From Pararge aegeria (Eukaryota > Arthropoda > Insecta > Lepidoptera > Nymphalidae): DNA of 64,000 nucleotides. Shown in pieces: positions 35,001 through 46,225 of this stretch; position 1 is the first letter of the stretch; each line of letters opens with the position of its first letter. The position numbers and the translations under genes are program-made. Location of the stretch: NCBI RefSeq assembly GCF_905163445.1, contig NC_053182.1:6262001-6326000 (forward strand). Reading direction: 5' to 3'. Under the pieces are notes generated by a model. The model worked only from the letters and a program-made list of their open reading frames with translations, did no database searches and was not told the DNA's origin.

Positions 35001-36965
35001 GGCACTGAGGGATTTCTGACGAAAAGATGGCACGGAGTTTCCCGAACGCTGCCCATCCGAGTTGGATTCGGCGGTTCACCTCCTTCTCGAAATTGGACCT
35101 ACCTAACTGGATCGTGTGTCCTAGGTATACGTATTCGTCAACAATTTCGAGTGCAGTGTTCTCAACGATTACTGGTTGAAGCGGAACATGAGCATTAGAC
35201 ATAATCTTCGTCTTGCTCATGTTCATTCGTAGGCCAACCTGTTGAGAAGCTCTGCTGAGGCCATCGAGCATCGTATTTAGGTCTCCCAGAGTCTCTGCCA
35301 TTATGACTACATCGTCGGCAAACCGAAGTTGAGTGATGTACTCGCCGTTAATGTTGATGCCAAGTCCGTTCCATTCCAGAAGCTTAAAGACGTCCTCCAA
35401 CGCAGCGGTAAATAGTTTCGGGGAGATAACATCTCCCTGTCGCACGCCTCGCTGCAATTGGATTGGTCTCGTAGTCTGATCCTGTATACGAACTGACATA
35501 GTGGCGTTTTTGTACAAACACTGCAACACTTGGATATACCGGTAGTCAATTCGTTCAGCCTCATGTGCCTATAATTCTCAAATAATAATCAAATAATCTA
35601 AGATGATAGAGGAAGAACCCTCTAAACTGCATAACTACCTTCCTGCTACCCCTATCAGGGGTATGGCAGTTAGAGAGAACCCACATCCTTAATCAGTTTC
35701 TATGCCTACGCAGCATCTTACCGAAACTTAGTAGTAGCCACGGCCGAAGTCTCCTAACAGGCCAGACTACAGAATATTCGGTAATAATAAATTCCCAATT
35801 GAAATTATTTATAAAGTGTTTTTTAATAAGGACCTTATTTGCCTGAAGCAAATAAAATAAAAATAAATAAATAAAAGGAAGTGGAATAACAGATGCTAGG
35901 AATTCGATGTTTTCCAGTACGGGGGATCATTATCAGGGCTCGGTTTGCTACAGACTACTTTGCGGTACGTTCCCAGACATGAGTGCGAGAAGTTGCACAG
36001 CTTGGCACTCGCGGAGGACATGTTTTGTTTGTACGGCGACGCGACTCGAGACACCTGCAAGGGAGACTCAGGGGGAGGGGTCGTTTGGAATGGGTGAGCG
36101 CGTTAAACTAACGCTATTGTTTCTACTAACTACCCTTTGTATGTTCCGTTTAGTTATCCGTTAAAACATAGAATAGAGGCAGGCGTGTTTGCGGAAGTCC
36201 GCGGTATATTGTACCGAGAACACAAATCTAAATTTGTTGATGTGATTTTCAAACAAATTTGCATAATGTAATTGATATTTTTCTAGTGCGCTTTTAATGA
36301 TTAAAATATTTATATTATTTTAAGACGGATAGAATATTTTGTCAATATCATTTGGCGTTGATAAAAACAATAAGTTATAAACGCTTAATTATTTAAGTTT
36401 AAAAAACAAAAAAAGTGCTTTTAGTTTATGTGGTATTTAAATAAAACATTATAATTTATTTTTTTCAGAATTAAATGATTTTTTCTTATTTCTGTTTCTA
36501 TAATATAATTACATATTTATATTATTACTAGCTGACCCGGCAAACGTCGTACTGCCAGTTAAAGCAGCGCCACCTACCTGCTCTAATTGTATTTACAAAC
36601 TATCCAGAAACCTAATGGAATACACACACAATATTTCCTCCAAATCGGTCCAGCCGTTTAAGTGGAGTTACATAACAAACACACGTATAAAACAAATTAT
36701 ATATATTAAGATAACTATTTATAGTATCATAACTAATAAGATATGGAAAATTATTACTGGTCATAACAACTAAACCATACGATGACTCTTCAAAATTTAT
36801 TTATTTTACAGCTCTGTGATCGGCATTGTTTCCCACGGGAACGGATGCGCTAAAAAAGACAAACCGAGTGTGTATATTAGTGTGTATTACCATCGTGAAT
36901 GGATTAAAAGGCAGATTACGAACTTCACCAGATTTTACTGCAAATTAAAATCACTAGCGAAATAA
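32060..36965 (+). CDS. SP2: secreted trypsin-like serine protease (S1), four exons
   Basis: Exons 32060-32348, 33229-33491, 35918-36093 and 36812-36965, phases 1/0/2, total 293 aa; boundaries and phases match SP1 and exon 3 has the same 176-bp length. A hydrophobic stretch (about residues 8-21) gives a signal peptide. Activation after Lys41 at GK|IVGG. Triad: His81 in TAAHC, Asp129 in SDIALI, Ser235 in GDSGGG. Asp229 at the S1 base predicts Lys/Arg specificity. Unlike SP1, it has Ser where trypsins have Gly226 (KPSVY), which could narrow the pocket. It also carries a 12-residue insertion before GWGWTK with a Cys pair (Cys159, Cys169), possibly a private disulphide. SHG replaces SWG as in SP1. 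A poly(A) signal AATAAA is at 37010-37015. Intron 2 holds a nested RTE insertion and a LINE end. Exact role unknown. Confidence 0.85.
32452..32560 (+). repeat. Repeat H tail in SP2 intron 1
   Basis: 'agccgagctctctgtgctac', 'ttgagggaggcgttaagtcc', 'aacagtggactgttgtaggc', 'tattgatgat'. It makes the exon 1 frame appear to continue past its donor. Confidence 0.5.
32817..33080 (+). repeat. SINE-A, full length, in SP2 intron 1
   Basis: Head 'agtggcgcagtggccagcga' with B-box-like 'gtgggtacgattcca', then all blocks of the 29640 copy with small differences, ending 'gtagtatatttattt'. Confidence 0.75.
33962..34090 (-). mobile_element. LINE 3' end (family G) in SP2 intron 2
   Basis: On the minus strand: 'cctggcagagatcgctactt', 'agcgataaggccgcc', then a T-rich stretch to 'gtgcacaaataaag'. 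Same order as 40838-41090. Confidence 0.55.
34394..34544 (+). repeat. Repeat D, split by the RTE insertion
   Basis: 'agttgacggaccaagcagat', 'gcagggtatgcaaggagcac', 'gtcttgccacacgccgccct', 'ggcgtaggtgttcagcctca'. The repeat resumes at 35553 after the RTE element, with the last 12 bp duplicated. Confidence 0.7.
34533..34544. repeat. Target-site duplication, left copy
   Basis: gttcagcctcat, identical to 35553-35564, flanking the RTE insertion. Confidence 0.85.
34545..35552 (-). mobile_element. 5'-truncated RTE-type LINE in SP2 intron 2
   Basis: A single open frame on the minus strand (35552 to the stop at 34555) encodes the C-terminal part of an RT-containing protein. GVRQGDVISPKLF is the motif-B region. 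LRFADDVVIMAE carries the FADD catalytic block. VGLRMNMSKTKIM follows. WAGHIVRRKDGRWGPKVL and SVGRPPTRWTDDIKR are typical of the RTE-like C-terminus. The frame is open right up to the truncation point. The 3' end is a very short UTR with ATG repeats. Perfect 12-bp target duplications and no stops imply a recent insertion. The N-terminal endonuclease is missing, so it cannot be autonomous. Confidence 0.85.
35553..35575 (+). repeat. Right target-site duplication and remainder of repeat D
   Basis: gttcagcctcat at 35553-35564, then 'gtgcctataatt', which continues repeat D as at 5291 and 48700. Confidence 0.7.
35630..35800 (-). repeat. SINE-C fragment in SP2 intron 2
   Basis: 'tacccctatcaggggtatgg', 'gtagccacggccgaagtctc', 'caggccagactacagaatat', 'taataataaattcccaatt': middle part of SINE-C in reverse. 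Confidence 0.5.
36528..36711 (-). mobile_element. Helitron-like short element in SP2 intron 3
   Basis: On the minus strand it starts TC after A (36711/36712) and ends CTAG (36531-36528) before T. It contains 'aacggctggaccgatttgg' and a terminal 'cgacgtttgccgggtcag' block. Total 184 bp, the cleanest example here. Confidence 0.6.
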
Positions 36966-37725
36966 GCGATCCGCAAGTATCAAATGACGCAGTTTAAAAA
37001 TTAATTATAAATAAATAAAACTCTTTTGAGTAACACGTATTTTTATTCGTCACATCATGTTTATACTGGAAGGAGAAAAAATTTAAGACTCCACGTATTC
37101 TTCGGAATGAAATCCCAACTGATTTGCGTTACCTTTCACAACACAATATTTTGTGAGAAACTTATTCGTATTCAGCTTAATCCACCTACGAAAAAAGGAA
37201 CCTTTCTGTACTTAAACTTGTCTCACAGATGGACGAGGGATTTATTTATTTAGATACAATACAATTGAAATGTAAAATAGATTAGATTTATCCACAGTCC
37301 TACTTAATATATTATGATTATTAAATATTTTTTTTAAGAAAGTAGATAATTTTATAGTTAGATTTCTCCAGCAAGTAATGTTTTAACGAATTTGCACATG
37401 TTAATATTTCCTTTTTATTTATTTATTCATATGACACACCAGCAATTAGTTGTAAAAATATTCATAAAAAAAAAAATTATGTTAGGATTACTATTTCTGT
37501 CTAGTGCCATAACAATAGTCAATTATAGGTGTTAACAGCATTATCGTTATTATCTCCGGTTAAATTATAAAAAATAAAAACTAAATTAAACGACAAACTC
37601 ATAAAAATGATAATGTAAATATGAATTAAGCTATTATAACAGATTGATAGATAATATTAAATTATATTATTAATATTTAACGGATTTAAGTTTTACGGTT
37701 GCATTTAGCTAGGATAGCTTTGACC
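36966..37725. other. Convergent intergenic between SP2 and SPH
   Basis: AT-rich 3' flanks of two tail-to-tail genes. It holds the SP2 poly(A) signals near 37010. No other gene is seen; the open frame at 37026-37253 has no domain. Confidence 0.5.
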
Positions 37726-37729
37726 TTTA

Positions 37730-40700
37730 TTATTTCGATTTGTAAAACAGTAATAAAACTTGCCTTTCGAAGTAGGAAACATTTGTTAGGATTGCAATGT
37801 TATTTTTACTATTGGCGCCCCATGACAGGATTCCTACTAGAATATTATCGAATGTGGCACCTCCGCCATTGTCACTCAAACGACCCTCCTGCAAGAGTTA
37901 ATACCAGTTTAACTAACCACCAGTTTTACATCATAACTACGGTGGTTATTTTACGGTTATTTTGATGATGACACGAGATTTACTTAAATAAAGAAGTTGC
38001 CCGTACTTTAAGATTTAATAATCAGACTAGATAGATCCTATGATTCCAAATTCGAAATTTAAAAATAATATTGCGACTTTGTGTAAAAATAATTAATTAG
38101 CTTTAGTAGTTAGGCTGATTCGATAAAGTCTTGAATAAAATTGAGTCGACTTATTATCTTTTCTTCTTAATGTAGTAGTTCTTAAGAATAAGTTGAAAGA
38201 ACACCTAATTCGGGACTCCTTCTAATTTCGTCACTCTTTAATAAGCTTTAATTTGTTTTAGCCAATTTAATTTATTTATTTTTATAAATATTATTTGCGT
38301 TAAAAGGTTATTAATTCGGAATAAAATATGTACTCGGTATAGTTTTATTATATTTTAGCTCTAGGTGCATGTTACATGTAAATAAGATGAGCGATAACAA
38401 ACTGGCTAACCAGTTTTGCGAAAAATATTTTTATGTTGCATTTTGATAAAAATAAATAAATAATAAAAAAAGCTACCACAAAAATAAACTGAAGTGAAGC
38501 ACAAGACTTTATAACCTCTCCTTACTTCATTTTTAGACCAACTATGCGGCTTAAACACCAATTTTAAAATGTACAAATGGTTTATTTATTTCTTGGGTCT
38601 ACCAGCGATTTTTCATAAATAAAAATAATATTCCTACATACATTACATAGAGTATGCCATTTAAAGGTAAACACTACATGCTAATTTCGCTTATTAATGG
38701 TTAATGCTTAGCTGAAATAAGAATTTGCGTCAGACAGACGAAATATGAATAATAAAGAAATATAAATCTCCAGCCGTTGCCATGTTATAAAATTTTGTTT
38801 AAAACAACATCATTAGCCGAATGAAAAAGTCATCTTAGTTTTGTATTTTGTTACCTTGATAAAGCATACACTTACATTTTTATATCTCACACAGAAGTTA
38901 GATGGTGTTAGAAGGCTTTTATATGTTTGCTCGCAATCCGTTTTATTTATAACTAACATTTTTGACTTCAAAAGTAAATTTAAAAATTTTACTGGCAAGT
39001 CCTGAAAAGATAAGTAATGTAGTCAGTGATCGGAAAATCACGTAGTATATTTACTTAAACATTGAAGAACAGGGAACATACATTCCGGATCATCGCTTAG
39101 AATGAAAAGTGTTATTAATACAGTAAAACAAGTGAATTCGGTTTTTTTATATTATAAAATCAAGATATCACATGATACATATCTAATATCTGTATCTGAT
39201 ATGATATATATCAGATGCAGTTCTAACATTGATTCAATAATTGTAGTACTGTTAGAATTGTAAATTATTTCAAAATATGTCAATTAAGCAAATTATTAAT
39301 ATATTAATTTTAGTAAGTTGAAAGCGATTTAGCGTTAGATGTCGCGTAAAAATGGATAAGGGGTATGGCCTTAGTATAACTGCCATACGCCCTGGCTAGC
39401 CCGCTAACATCTTAGACTGCATCATCACTTTATCACCGAAAAAAAAAACTAAAAAAGTATTTTCTGTCCTATAATTTTACATCCTCAACGGTATGGTGTT
39501 GCTCAATGCTAAGTTGAGCAAATGACTTAAATTATAAATATCGAGTTGAGCAAGTGCAAAATTTAAAACGCCATCTCTATGAATACTCGAAAATGAATTG
39601 CAGGAGATCAGGCCTGAGCGTTTCTTGTTTAATTCTGAAAATAGATATCTGGCACTGAAGCTTAAAACTTGAGGGAAGTACACATAGATGGCGCTATAAG
39701 GTACAAGCGGTAAGTCATTTTGCGCGAGCATGGTCGAGCATTTTTCATGGATAAATAAATAAAATTAATTAAGTGTCGCCGTATTTCGACGCCCTCAAGC
39801 TCTACTAAGTGTATCAGTAATAATTAAATATATACAAACTGTGCCACCCCAGCCGGAAACTTTTATCGGGGTTCCATCTCGTAAAGCAACCTCAGATTCC
39901 ACAAGTTGCGCTTTGACTACATTCCCATCGAAGCGCACATGTTCCTTAAAAAATAATAAAACTATTCATGAACTAGCTGAAAAAATCTCAATGATGAACT
40001 TTTTGATTTTGTGCTTTTTATCACGCTCATATTAGCTATAATCCATATCCTAAAACGGATCCATTATTAGTCAAAACGCAACAATAACACGGACAGTTCG
40101 AGACTATACCCTCGAGGTGTTAAAGAATTTTGGACTACAGCATATCAAGAAGATTTTCGAATAGTATTGCAAAAGTGGTACATAACGTAGATGTTAGATT
40201 TCCATGGCGCTGGAACGGCGAGCGTATACAGGAACGCAACATTGGTACACCCTCTTCTCAATTGAGTAAACTGGAAATCGCAAAGTAGGTAGAACCCTAC
40301 AGAAGAAAATGGAGTTTGTGCATCTCTTATAATAGACTTATATCTAGCAATAGACGTCCAACGCCTCAGAAGATGTGTCACCTAAGTAACGATATATTCT
40401 AAAATGGAAGCTATCTTACATGGAAGGGGCAATTTCTTGATACAATAATCTTTATTTCTTTGAAACTTCCTTGTTGATCTAGAATTTAGCATGTTATTGA
40501 CAATTGATCACATTGGCTGTATTCCCGGGTTAGACCAAAATTTATCAGGTTTACTAAGTTAATAAACCTTCGGGCCCGAACTAAACTTCCGATCTCAATT
40601 TTATCTGTAACGTCTAACCCATATTGGATCCCATATATCGACCCTTTAATAAATCGCCTACAGAGTTGTCTCACCTTGAGGATTATCAGCGCAATGTCGT

Positions 40701-41766
40701 TATCAAGACTGCTTAAATATCTGAAGTATTCGTGAATTTTGTATTCCAAGACGGAAATGATTTGCCTGGAAAATAGATTCATAGCGTCACTAAAATAATT
40801 TGGAGAAAATTAGAACTTTTTCTTTCTATCATCAAGTGTTTACTGGAGGAGATCGCTTAAAGCGATAAGACCACCTTTGTGCATTTTTTTTGTTTTGATC
40901 TTTCTTGTAAATTATTTTTCTTTACCTAGCTAATTTTTCCATAGATAGAAACAGCTCTTGAAGTAGCGAGGTCACTTAAAGGATAAGCAACTCATGGTAA
41001 CTTGACTGGTACCTTAAGGGAATTATAAAAAGAAAAGAAATACCAGTAACTGTTGTACTTTTGTTTTGTGTGCAATAAAAAATTTATTAACATACAACAG
41101 TCGGCTGCTGGACTAAAGCCCTCTCATAATGGCAGGGTTTCCCATAATCACCACGTTGGGCGGACGGTAGTAGTAGCAGAGAACGCTGCTGCCCGTTCTC
41201 TTAGTCCCTTAGACACACGTGGGAAGAGCAGGGGTGGTGAAAATAGTATTCTGATCTGTCACCGCACGGCATAAAGTTTCATTCTATCACAATCCGATTG
41301 GTAAACCGATAATTTATGGCGTTCAAACTGCGTTCAGCGGCGTTCAAGTTTGCGTTTGAAGTTCCAGTAAGTCCTTTGATTAAAGGATGCAGGTTGGAAG
41401 GTATGCCCTTGCGGTATCCATATTTTTAACCATTGAAAACCTTTACCCGCTTCCAACCATTGAATTGGATCCGACTTTTACTAAAATAGTTTCTCCTTTG
41501 TTGTTTACGAAGCAGCTCGCCGCAGTCACCACAATCCGGCTGCCAGTCAGACTTCCTGAGCAGTACTTTGAGCCGTACACTATCAGCGCGTGATGGGGTA
41601 TTTCCTTTATGTCGCTTACGGTGATCGTGCTATAGCTCTCTCGCTCCTCGGTAACTTTTACACGTTCTGGTAAATACATATACGGTACCCCAGATGGCAG
41701 CATACATAGCAATAGTAACCTAAAAATATCACTGTTATTTCTATTCAGCCTACCATTGCTCAACAT
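37730..41766 (-). CDS. SPH: serine protease homologue (catalytically dead S1 fold), five exons
   Basis: Minus-strand exons 41766-41447, 40765-40675, 39944-39840, 39001-38876 and 37888-37730; phases 2/0/0/0; 266 aa. Signal-peptide-like stretch at residues 15-31. No RIVGG-type activation site: the equivalent region reads STITVSD. His is replaced by Ser84 (VVTAASC), Asp130 is kept (DNDIALI), and catalytic Ser is Asn221 (SDNGGG). GWGGT (residues 168-172) and SWG (236-238) are kept. Cys69-Cys85 and Cys195-Cys209 correspond to conserved disulphides, but both partners of the C191-C220 bridge are gone. Splices are supported by phase agreement; the exon 3 donor (GTTTGT) is weak. AATAAA overlaps the stop. 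Insect pseudo-proteases often act as cofactors or binding proteins, but none of that is shown here. Alternative: an early pseudogene, although all frames are open. Confidence 0.8.
39324..39436 (+). repeat. SINE-C 3' fragment in SPH intron 3
   Basis: 'gatgtcgcgtaaaaatgg', 'ggctagcccgctaacatctt', 'agactgcatcatcactttat' match the SINE-C 3' end. Confidence 0.5.
40838..41090 (+). mobile_element. LINE 3' end (family G) in SPH intron 1
   Basis: 'ggaggagatcgcttaaagcg', 'ataagaccacctttgtgca', a T-rich stretch and 'tgtgtgcaataaaaaattta'. Same layout as 10062-10206. Confidence 0.5.
41092..41275. repeat. Repeat F in SPH intron 1
   Basis: 'ggcagggtttcccataatca', 'gagaacgctgctgcccgttc', 'gggaagagcaggggtggtga', 'attctgatctgtcaccgcac': same order as 11945-12200. 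Confidence 0.55.
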
Positions 41767-41769
41767 ATT

Positions 41770-42620
41770 TCCGTTCGTTGAAATAATTATACTGTTTTTC
41801 GAACAACCTTTTACTTACCTACGCTTTTTACTATTAATATTTTTATTATTGAGTTTTTTCATCATATGATTTATTTTTTACCCGGCTACTATAATGTTTT
41901 TAACAGTCTATCTGTGTACTTTAAACTTAACTTATATTTAAGTAGGTATGTTATTCTTGTTTAAAGTATTTCATTAGTTTTGTGCCTATTGCAGTGTCAC
42001 GGTACAATTAGGTAGGCCACTCAGCTTACATTAATTAGTATGTTATACTATATTACTATTATATTACTATTCCTGTTCAATCAATGTTTGAAATATTTAT
42101 CAGGGAAAGTCTTGTATGCAAATACAGATTTTATGGTAATTAATTATATTATTTGGTAAATACGAGCGGCCATCAATTTAAAAACATTACTCTTCATGAT
42201 GCATTGTATGGCGTCATTGTGAATCTAGGAGCTCGTTTACCGATTTTTGGTAATCTTGATTCATGTTTTTTTCAAAAGCGAGTAATTTTATTCACAAATT
42301 TGCCTACTGTTCTTCACGTCCTTGCTCTAATAACTTATGCCTGTTTTCACTAAACGTAAACCATTTTCTAAATCGAATGTCTAATAATTTAGGCGATGTC
42401 CATAGAAAAGAAACGTTTCACCAACTCTAAGGCGATAATTATTGAAACGGTTCATGTATGCATAGGAATCTCCTTAGATTAGGCGTTACTAATTTAGGAA
42501 TAGAATTTTTCGTCGTTAGTGAAAACGGGCATTAGTCATATAATGTAAAATCATTCGGTCAGTGCCTATTTAGTTTTCTTTAAAGGTAGGTATTATGATA
42601 ATTAATCAAAGGCTGTCTTT
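41770..42620. other. Upstream of SPH; no other gene seen
   Basis: AT-rich and would contain the SPH promoter. The open frame at 42153-42353 has no domain. Confidence 0.35.
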
Positions 42621-42624
42621 GCCG

Positions 42625-42905
42625 AATTTGACGACCTCTCTGGGGCAGTGGTAAGCTCATCTAATAAGTGGAGTTGCTGGTTTCGATTCCTGGCGAGGTC
42701 TATTTGGGAATTTATAATTTGTTTTTCTCTAGACGGCAACCAACGACTGCCTGCCAACGATTTAGCATTTCGGTACGATACCGCGTAGAATCCTATTTGG
42801 GTGCCAAAAATTTATTATGGTTATCTTAATATCATCTTCTACTTTATGATCATTTAACATCCTTACCATTAGGTGTGATTGCAGTCAGGGGCTAACTTGT
42901 AATGA
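42625..42905 (+). repeat. SINE-C copy
   Basis: 'tttgacgacctctctggggc' head, B-box-like 'tggtttcgattcctgg', then 'gggaatttataattt', 'gatttagcatttcggtacga', and tail 'ggtgtgattgcagtcagggg'. Confidence 0.6.
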
Positions 42906-44500
42906 TTATACAAAGAATTGACAATATATACTAGTTGAGCTTACGGTTAAACGGAATAAATACGGTTAGAAGTCATATAAAAAGTCAGATGTATATTACA
43001 TTCACATTTTTTTATAGCCATTTTTACCACCAGAATAACACGTACCGAGTAATAAACATTGAGTGATAAACAAAGAAATTGCTGTGAATGCCATAAAGCG
43101 GTCGCGTATAGCGTATTAAATTCTCGATTATTTCTCGTCAGCCATACAACTGATATGGTGTTATTGCTTTTTTAGTAAAGGGATAAATATTTATTGGCTC
43201 TATTTACCCTTTAACGGTTCTTAAGACGTGAGTCGTAAGGTATTTATTTTCGTATCAGATAGTTTAGCAACGGAAAATAAGTCGGGCACACGTTACGAGT
43301 CGTATAAATGCGGGGAATTGCGCCATATCGTCTAAGGTGGCATGCGGTAGCCACACGTTTGTATATTTACCTTTTTTTGTGCCTACTAAAAATGGGCTAT
43401 TAAATATCAAACTATGCGATTTATTAAATCCTATTCATACTTAGTAATAGATTCTTAACGGAACTACAATCAAATTAGTTTTACATTGATTATCAGCTGT
43501 ATGGTCATATTTTGTCAACCACCTATATGCAAAAACGAGGGTTTTGATAAATTTGTCTGCTATGATTCTCTGAAAGTGTAACCGACCGTTATAACTTTAA
43601 ATGTGAAATCTGATTAAAATGTTTTAAAATTGAGATTTAGATGATGGGATCAACCTAGCTAACCTTTAATAATTTAATTGTGAAGGAATATAATTTAATT
43701 TCACGCAAAGATGTTGAAGTATATTTATCCCGGGATTAATAGTATTCTCATAACTTTTGTACCAGGGATATCATGTATTGAAATATTATTACCTGTAAAC
43801 CTTAGCTTCCTTGTCACCATACTTGACGCTGTCTACAATATCTCCGGGTTAACATTCTTGTCACGTCCACGCAGGAAGTCAGAGGAATAGATTTACTTTG
43901 GCACTTTAATATGAAAGGAGTGGCATGTAATCACCCGAGGGTGTATTCACTTTAGCGGAAATTATAAATATACACGTTGTTCTGCATTAACCTTGAGGGC
44001 GGTCTGACTTGGTGCATTAGCGTATTCCATGTTTATTATAGCTTTTATTTTATCCTCAAACTAAGCTAAGCTAATAAAGTTTGAGGTAGAAATGGTTAGA
44101 CAATTACTCCGTGTGTGGTTTCTAAATTGTGTAGTGAGGAACCTCTGAGGAGGGTCCCAATGGAGGGTTTGCCCTGGTGGGTACAGTTGGTTTGCGGTTT
44201 TAAGTAGCACCACCGTGGCGAAAAAAGGGGTGCTTATTTGAACAGTCCTTACATATTTGAGCATTGTTCTTTCCTTTCATTTGATCTTTACCTGCTACCT
44301 GCTTAATATGCCTGCATGTTTCACAGGACATTTGCGTCAGGCGAATTACCGCGAGGCGCGCCAGTTGAAGCTATTGCTAATTATGCTTATTATGCTGATA
44401 TTAAAAAGATTATTGAAGTTGTAGCTTAACACAAATAATGTTAACATACAAGACACAATCCTCTGGGCTACATCCACACGTACACACAAACATAGACACA
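42906..44500. other. Intergenic; no gene recognised
   Basis: A short block at 44320-44425 ('cgcgaggcgcgccagttgaa') looks like a GC-richer repeat remnant. Otherwise nothing is supported. Confidence 0.35.
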
Positions 44501-44508
44501 AACACACT

Positions 44509-44520
44509 CACCTACACACA

Positions 44521-44555
<35 letters not shown>
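44509..44555. repeat. (CA)n microsatellite
   Basis: About 20 CA units with few interruptions. Adjacent CA-rich text extends from 44465. Confidence 0.9.
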
Positions 44556-44557
<2 letters not shown>

Positions 44558-44559
44558 AC

Positions 44560-45750
44560 AACCACAAATACAAACACTTTTCCTGTCTGTTTGTCCTGTA
44601 ATCCACACGTAGTATACCTCACACACTTACAAAACTGCATCATTGGTTTAATAAGCATGTTCGACTAAGGATAACGAGGTCGCGATAACGATTCTCTAGT
44701 CACGTCAAACATTGTTTGACCGAACTTCTGAATACCAGCCCGGAGTCAAACACCTAGCCTTGCAGATCACGGTATTGCTGTGTATCCTAGTTACTGTAAA
44801 TTCCATGCGATAATAATCTGTACAGCCAGAGGATTAGATTCACTTTAGTACTTTATATGCTGGTATTACCTCTTTCCAGGGAGGAAGTCTAACTATGACG
44901 ATACATAGTGACGCTATAAATAAAATTGAAAAATGGAAAACCTCAATTTTATTCGAAAAAGAGGCACGTTTAAGTTTCTCTACGATTTAATTTTGCAATA
45001 TCTTTATCTGGAAAGTTTCAGTCTACCCGGTCACGTAGCTGCTGGCGTACTTACCAGAATTTTTCCTGTTACCTATCCTCTTCCGAATAACTACCTCAGT
45101 TCACGTTTCAGAAATGTTAATGCATTATATATTAAAAGTGAATTAGGTAAAGTTTATTATGATGCTAAAACCACCTCAAGTATTCTACGAATTTTGATGA
45201 TTTATCAGTTAGTCAAAAGTATTTTCTCAGTTTTATTTCTTCGGATCTATATTTGACCTATAATATGGAATCTCGCAGCATTATAAGGTATAAACATTAA
45301 AGTGCCGATTGTTTTAAATTTCTTTTTTTTTAAAGACCTAAAAGTTTTTTTTTAATTGACCTTTTTATCTTTGACGTCATAGAAATCTACACTCACCAGA
45401 TTTTAAGAGATGATGCAGTCTTTGATGGTCACGGGCTAGGAGCCACGGAAGAAGCCGTGTTACCACCATTTTGTTTTAAAGTCGATGTAAAATAATGCGA
45501 CGTCCATCCGGTGCAGCAGTAAAAATCTAGATCAATTTGCCCGTATAAATAAATATATGCATATAACCTAGTGCTAATAAACAGAAAACGTTTGTAGTAT
45601 CTCTAGTAAGATGCCATTCCTTTGTGTGGAGGCTTAGGCTGCGGTTGATTACCGCTCCACACAGCCAAGAGTTCGTTAATTAGAGCATATGCAATTGTAT
45701 GTGACCTAGGTCCTTGATATCTGAAAGATGAGTATGTGCGTGTTTGAATT
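44560..45750. other. Intergenic; one unrecognised 107-codon frame
   Basis: An ATG-initiated frame at 44933-45256 (+) encodes a Leu/Phe/Arg-rich peptide with no domain I recognise and no neighbouring splice evidence. Composition matches the surroundings, so chance is the default explanation. Confidence 0.2.
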
Positions 45751-45751
45751 T

Positions 45752-46005
45752 TTAGAATACCGCACCCAAAGGGTAAAACGAGACCCCATTACTAAGATTC
45801 CCCTGCCCGCCTGTTTGTCTGTCTGTAACCAGGCTGTATCTCATTAACCGTGATACACGTGACATATGATGTATTTCCGTTGCCACAATAGTAACAAATG
45901 CAAAAAAATCTGATTTAAATAAATATTTAAGGGGCCTCCCATACAAAAGACATAATTTTTTTGCCAATTTTATAGATGATGACTCCTACTTGGCCGGTTT
46001 ATTAC
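45752..46005. repeat. Unclassified dispersed repeat fragment
   Basis: Blocks 'agaataccgcacccaaaggg', 'gtttgtctgtctgtaacc', 'ggggcctcccatacaaaag' and 'actcctacttggccggttta' resemble a repeat common in moths and butterflies. Class unknown. Confidence 0.4.
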
Positions 46006-46121
46006 ATTTTATTTGTGACACAATAGTGCTCATAGTATAAGGCTACTTGAAACGAATGAATTCTAAATTTGGAAATTACGTACCAGTAAAAAACCTCTAC
46101 AGTCTACAAGTACACTTTGAC

Positions 46122-46225
46122 GTACCCTGGCGCAGCGGTTAAATAGGTTATCCCACTACCATCTTATACAGCATCATCATTTAATATCCTTACCGTCAGG
46201 TGAGATTGCAGTCAGGGGCTCACAC
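46122..46225 (+). repeat. SINE-C head-tail deletion fragment
   Basis: 'accctggcgcagcggttaaa' head joined to 'accatcttatacagcatcat' and 'ggtgagattgcagtcagggg' tail, with the middle lost. Confidence 0.5.

Noticed and set aside
34555..35529. 324-codon frame as a functional host gene
   Set aside because: It is the C-terminal part of an RTE reverse transcriptase with target-site duplications at its borders.
40145..40381. Open frame on the minus strand that looked like a divergent last exon of SPH
   Set aside because: Exons 3-5 of SPH were found at lower coordinates with consistent phases and the expected GWG, Cys pair and (mutated) GDSGG regions. This frame lies inside intron 2 and aligns poorly.
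40486..40674. Read-through of SPH exon 2 ending in text resembling GWGxT
   Set aside because: A good donor follows the DNDIAL...LK block, and splicing to 39944 gives a far better family match.
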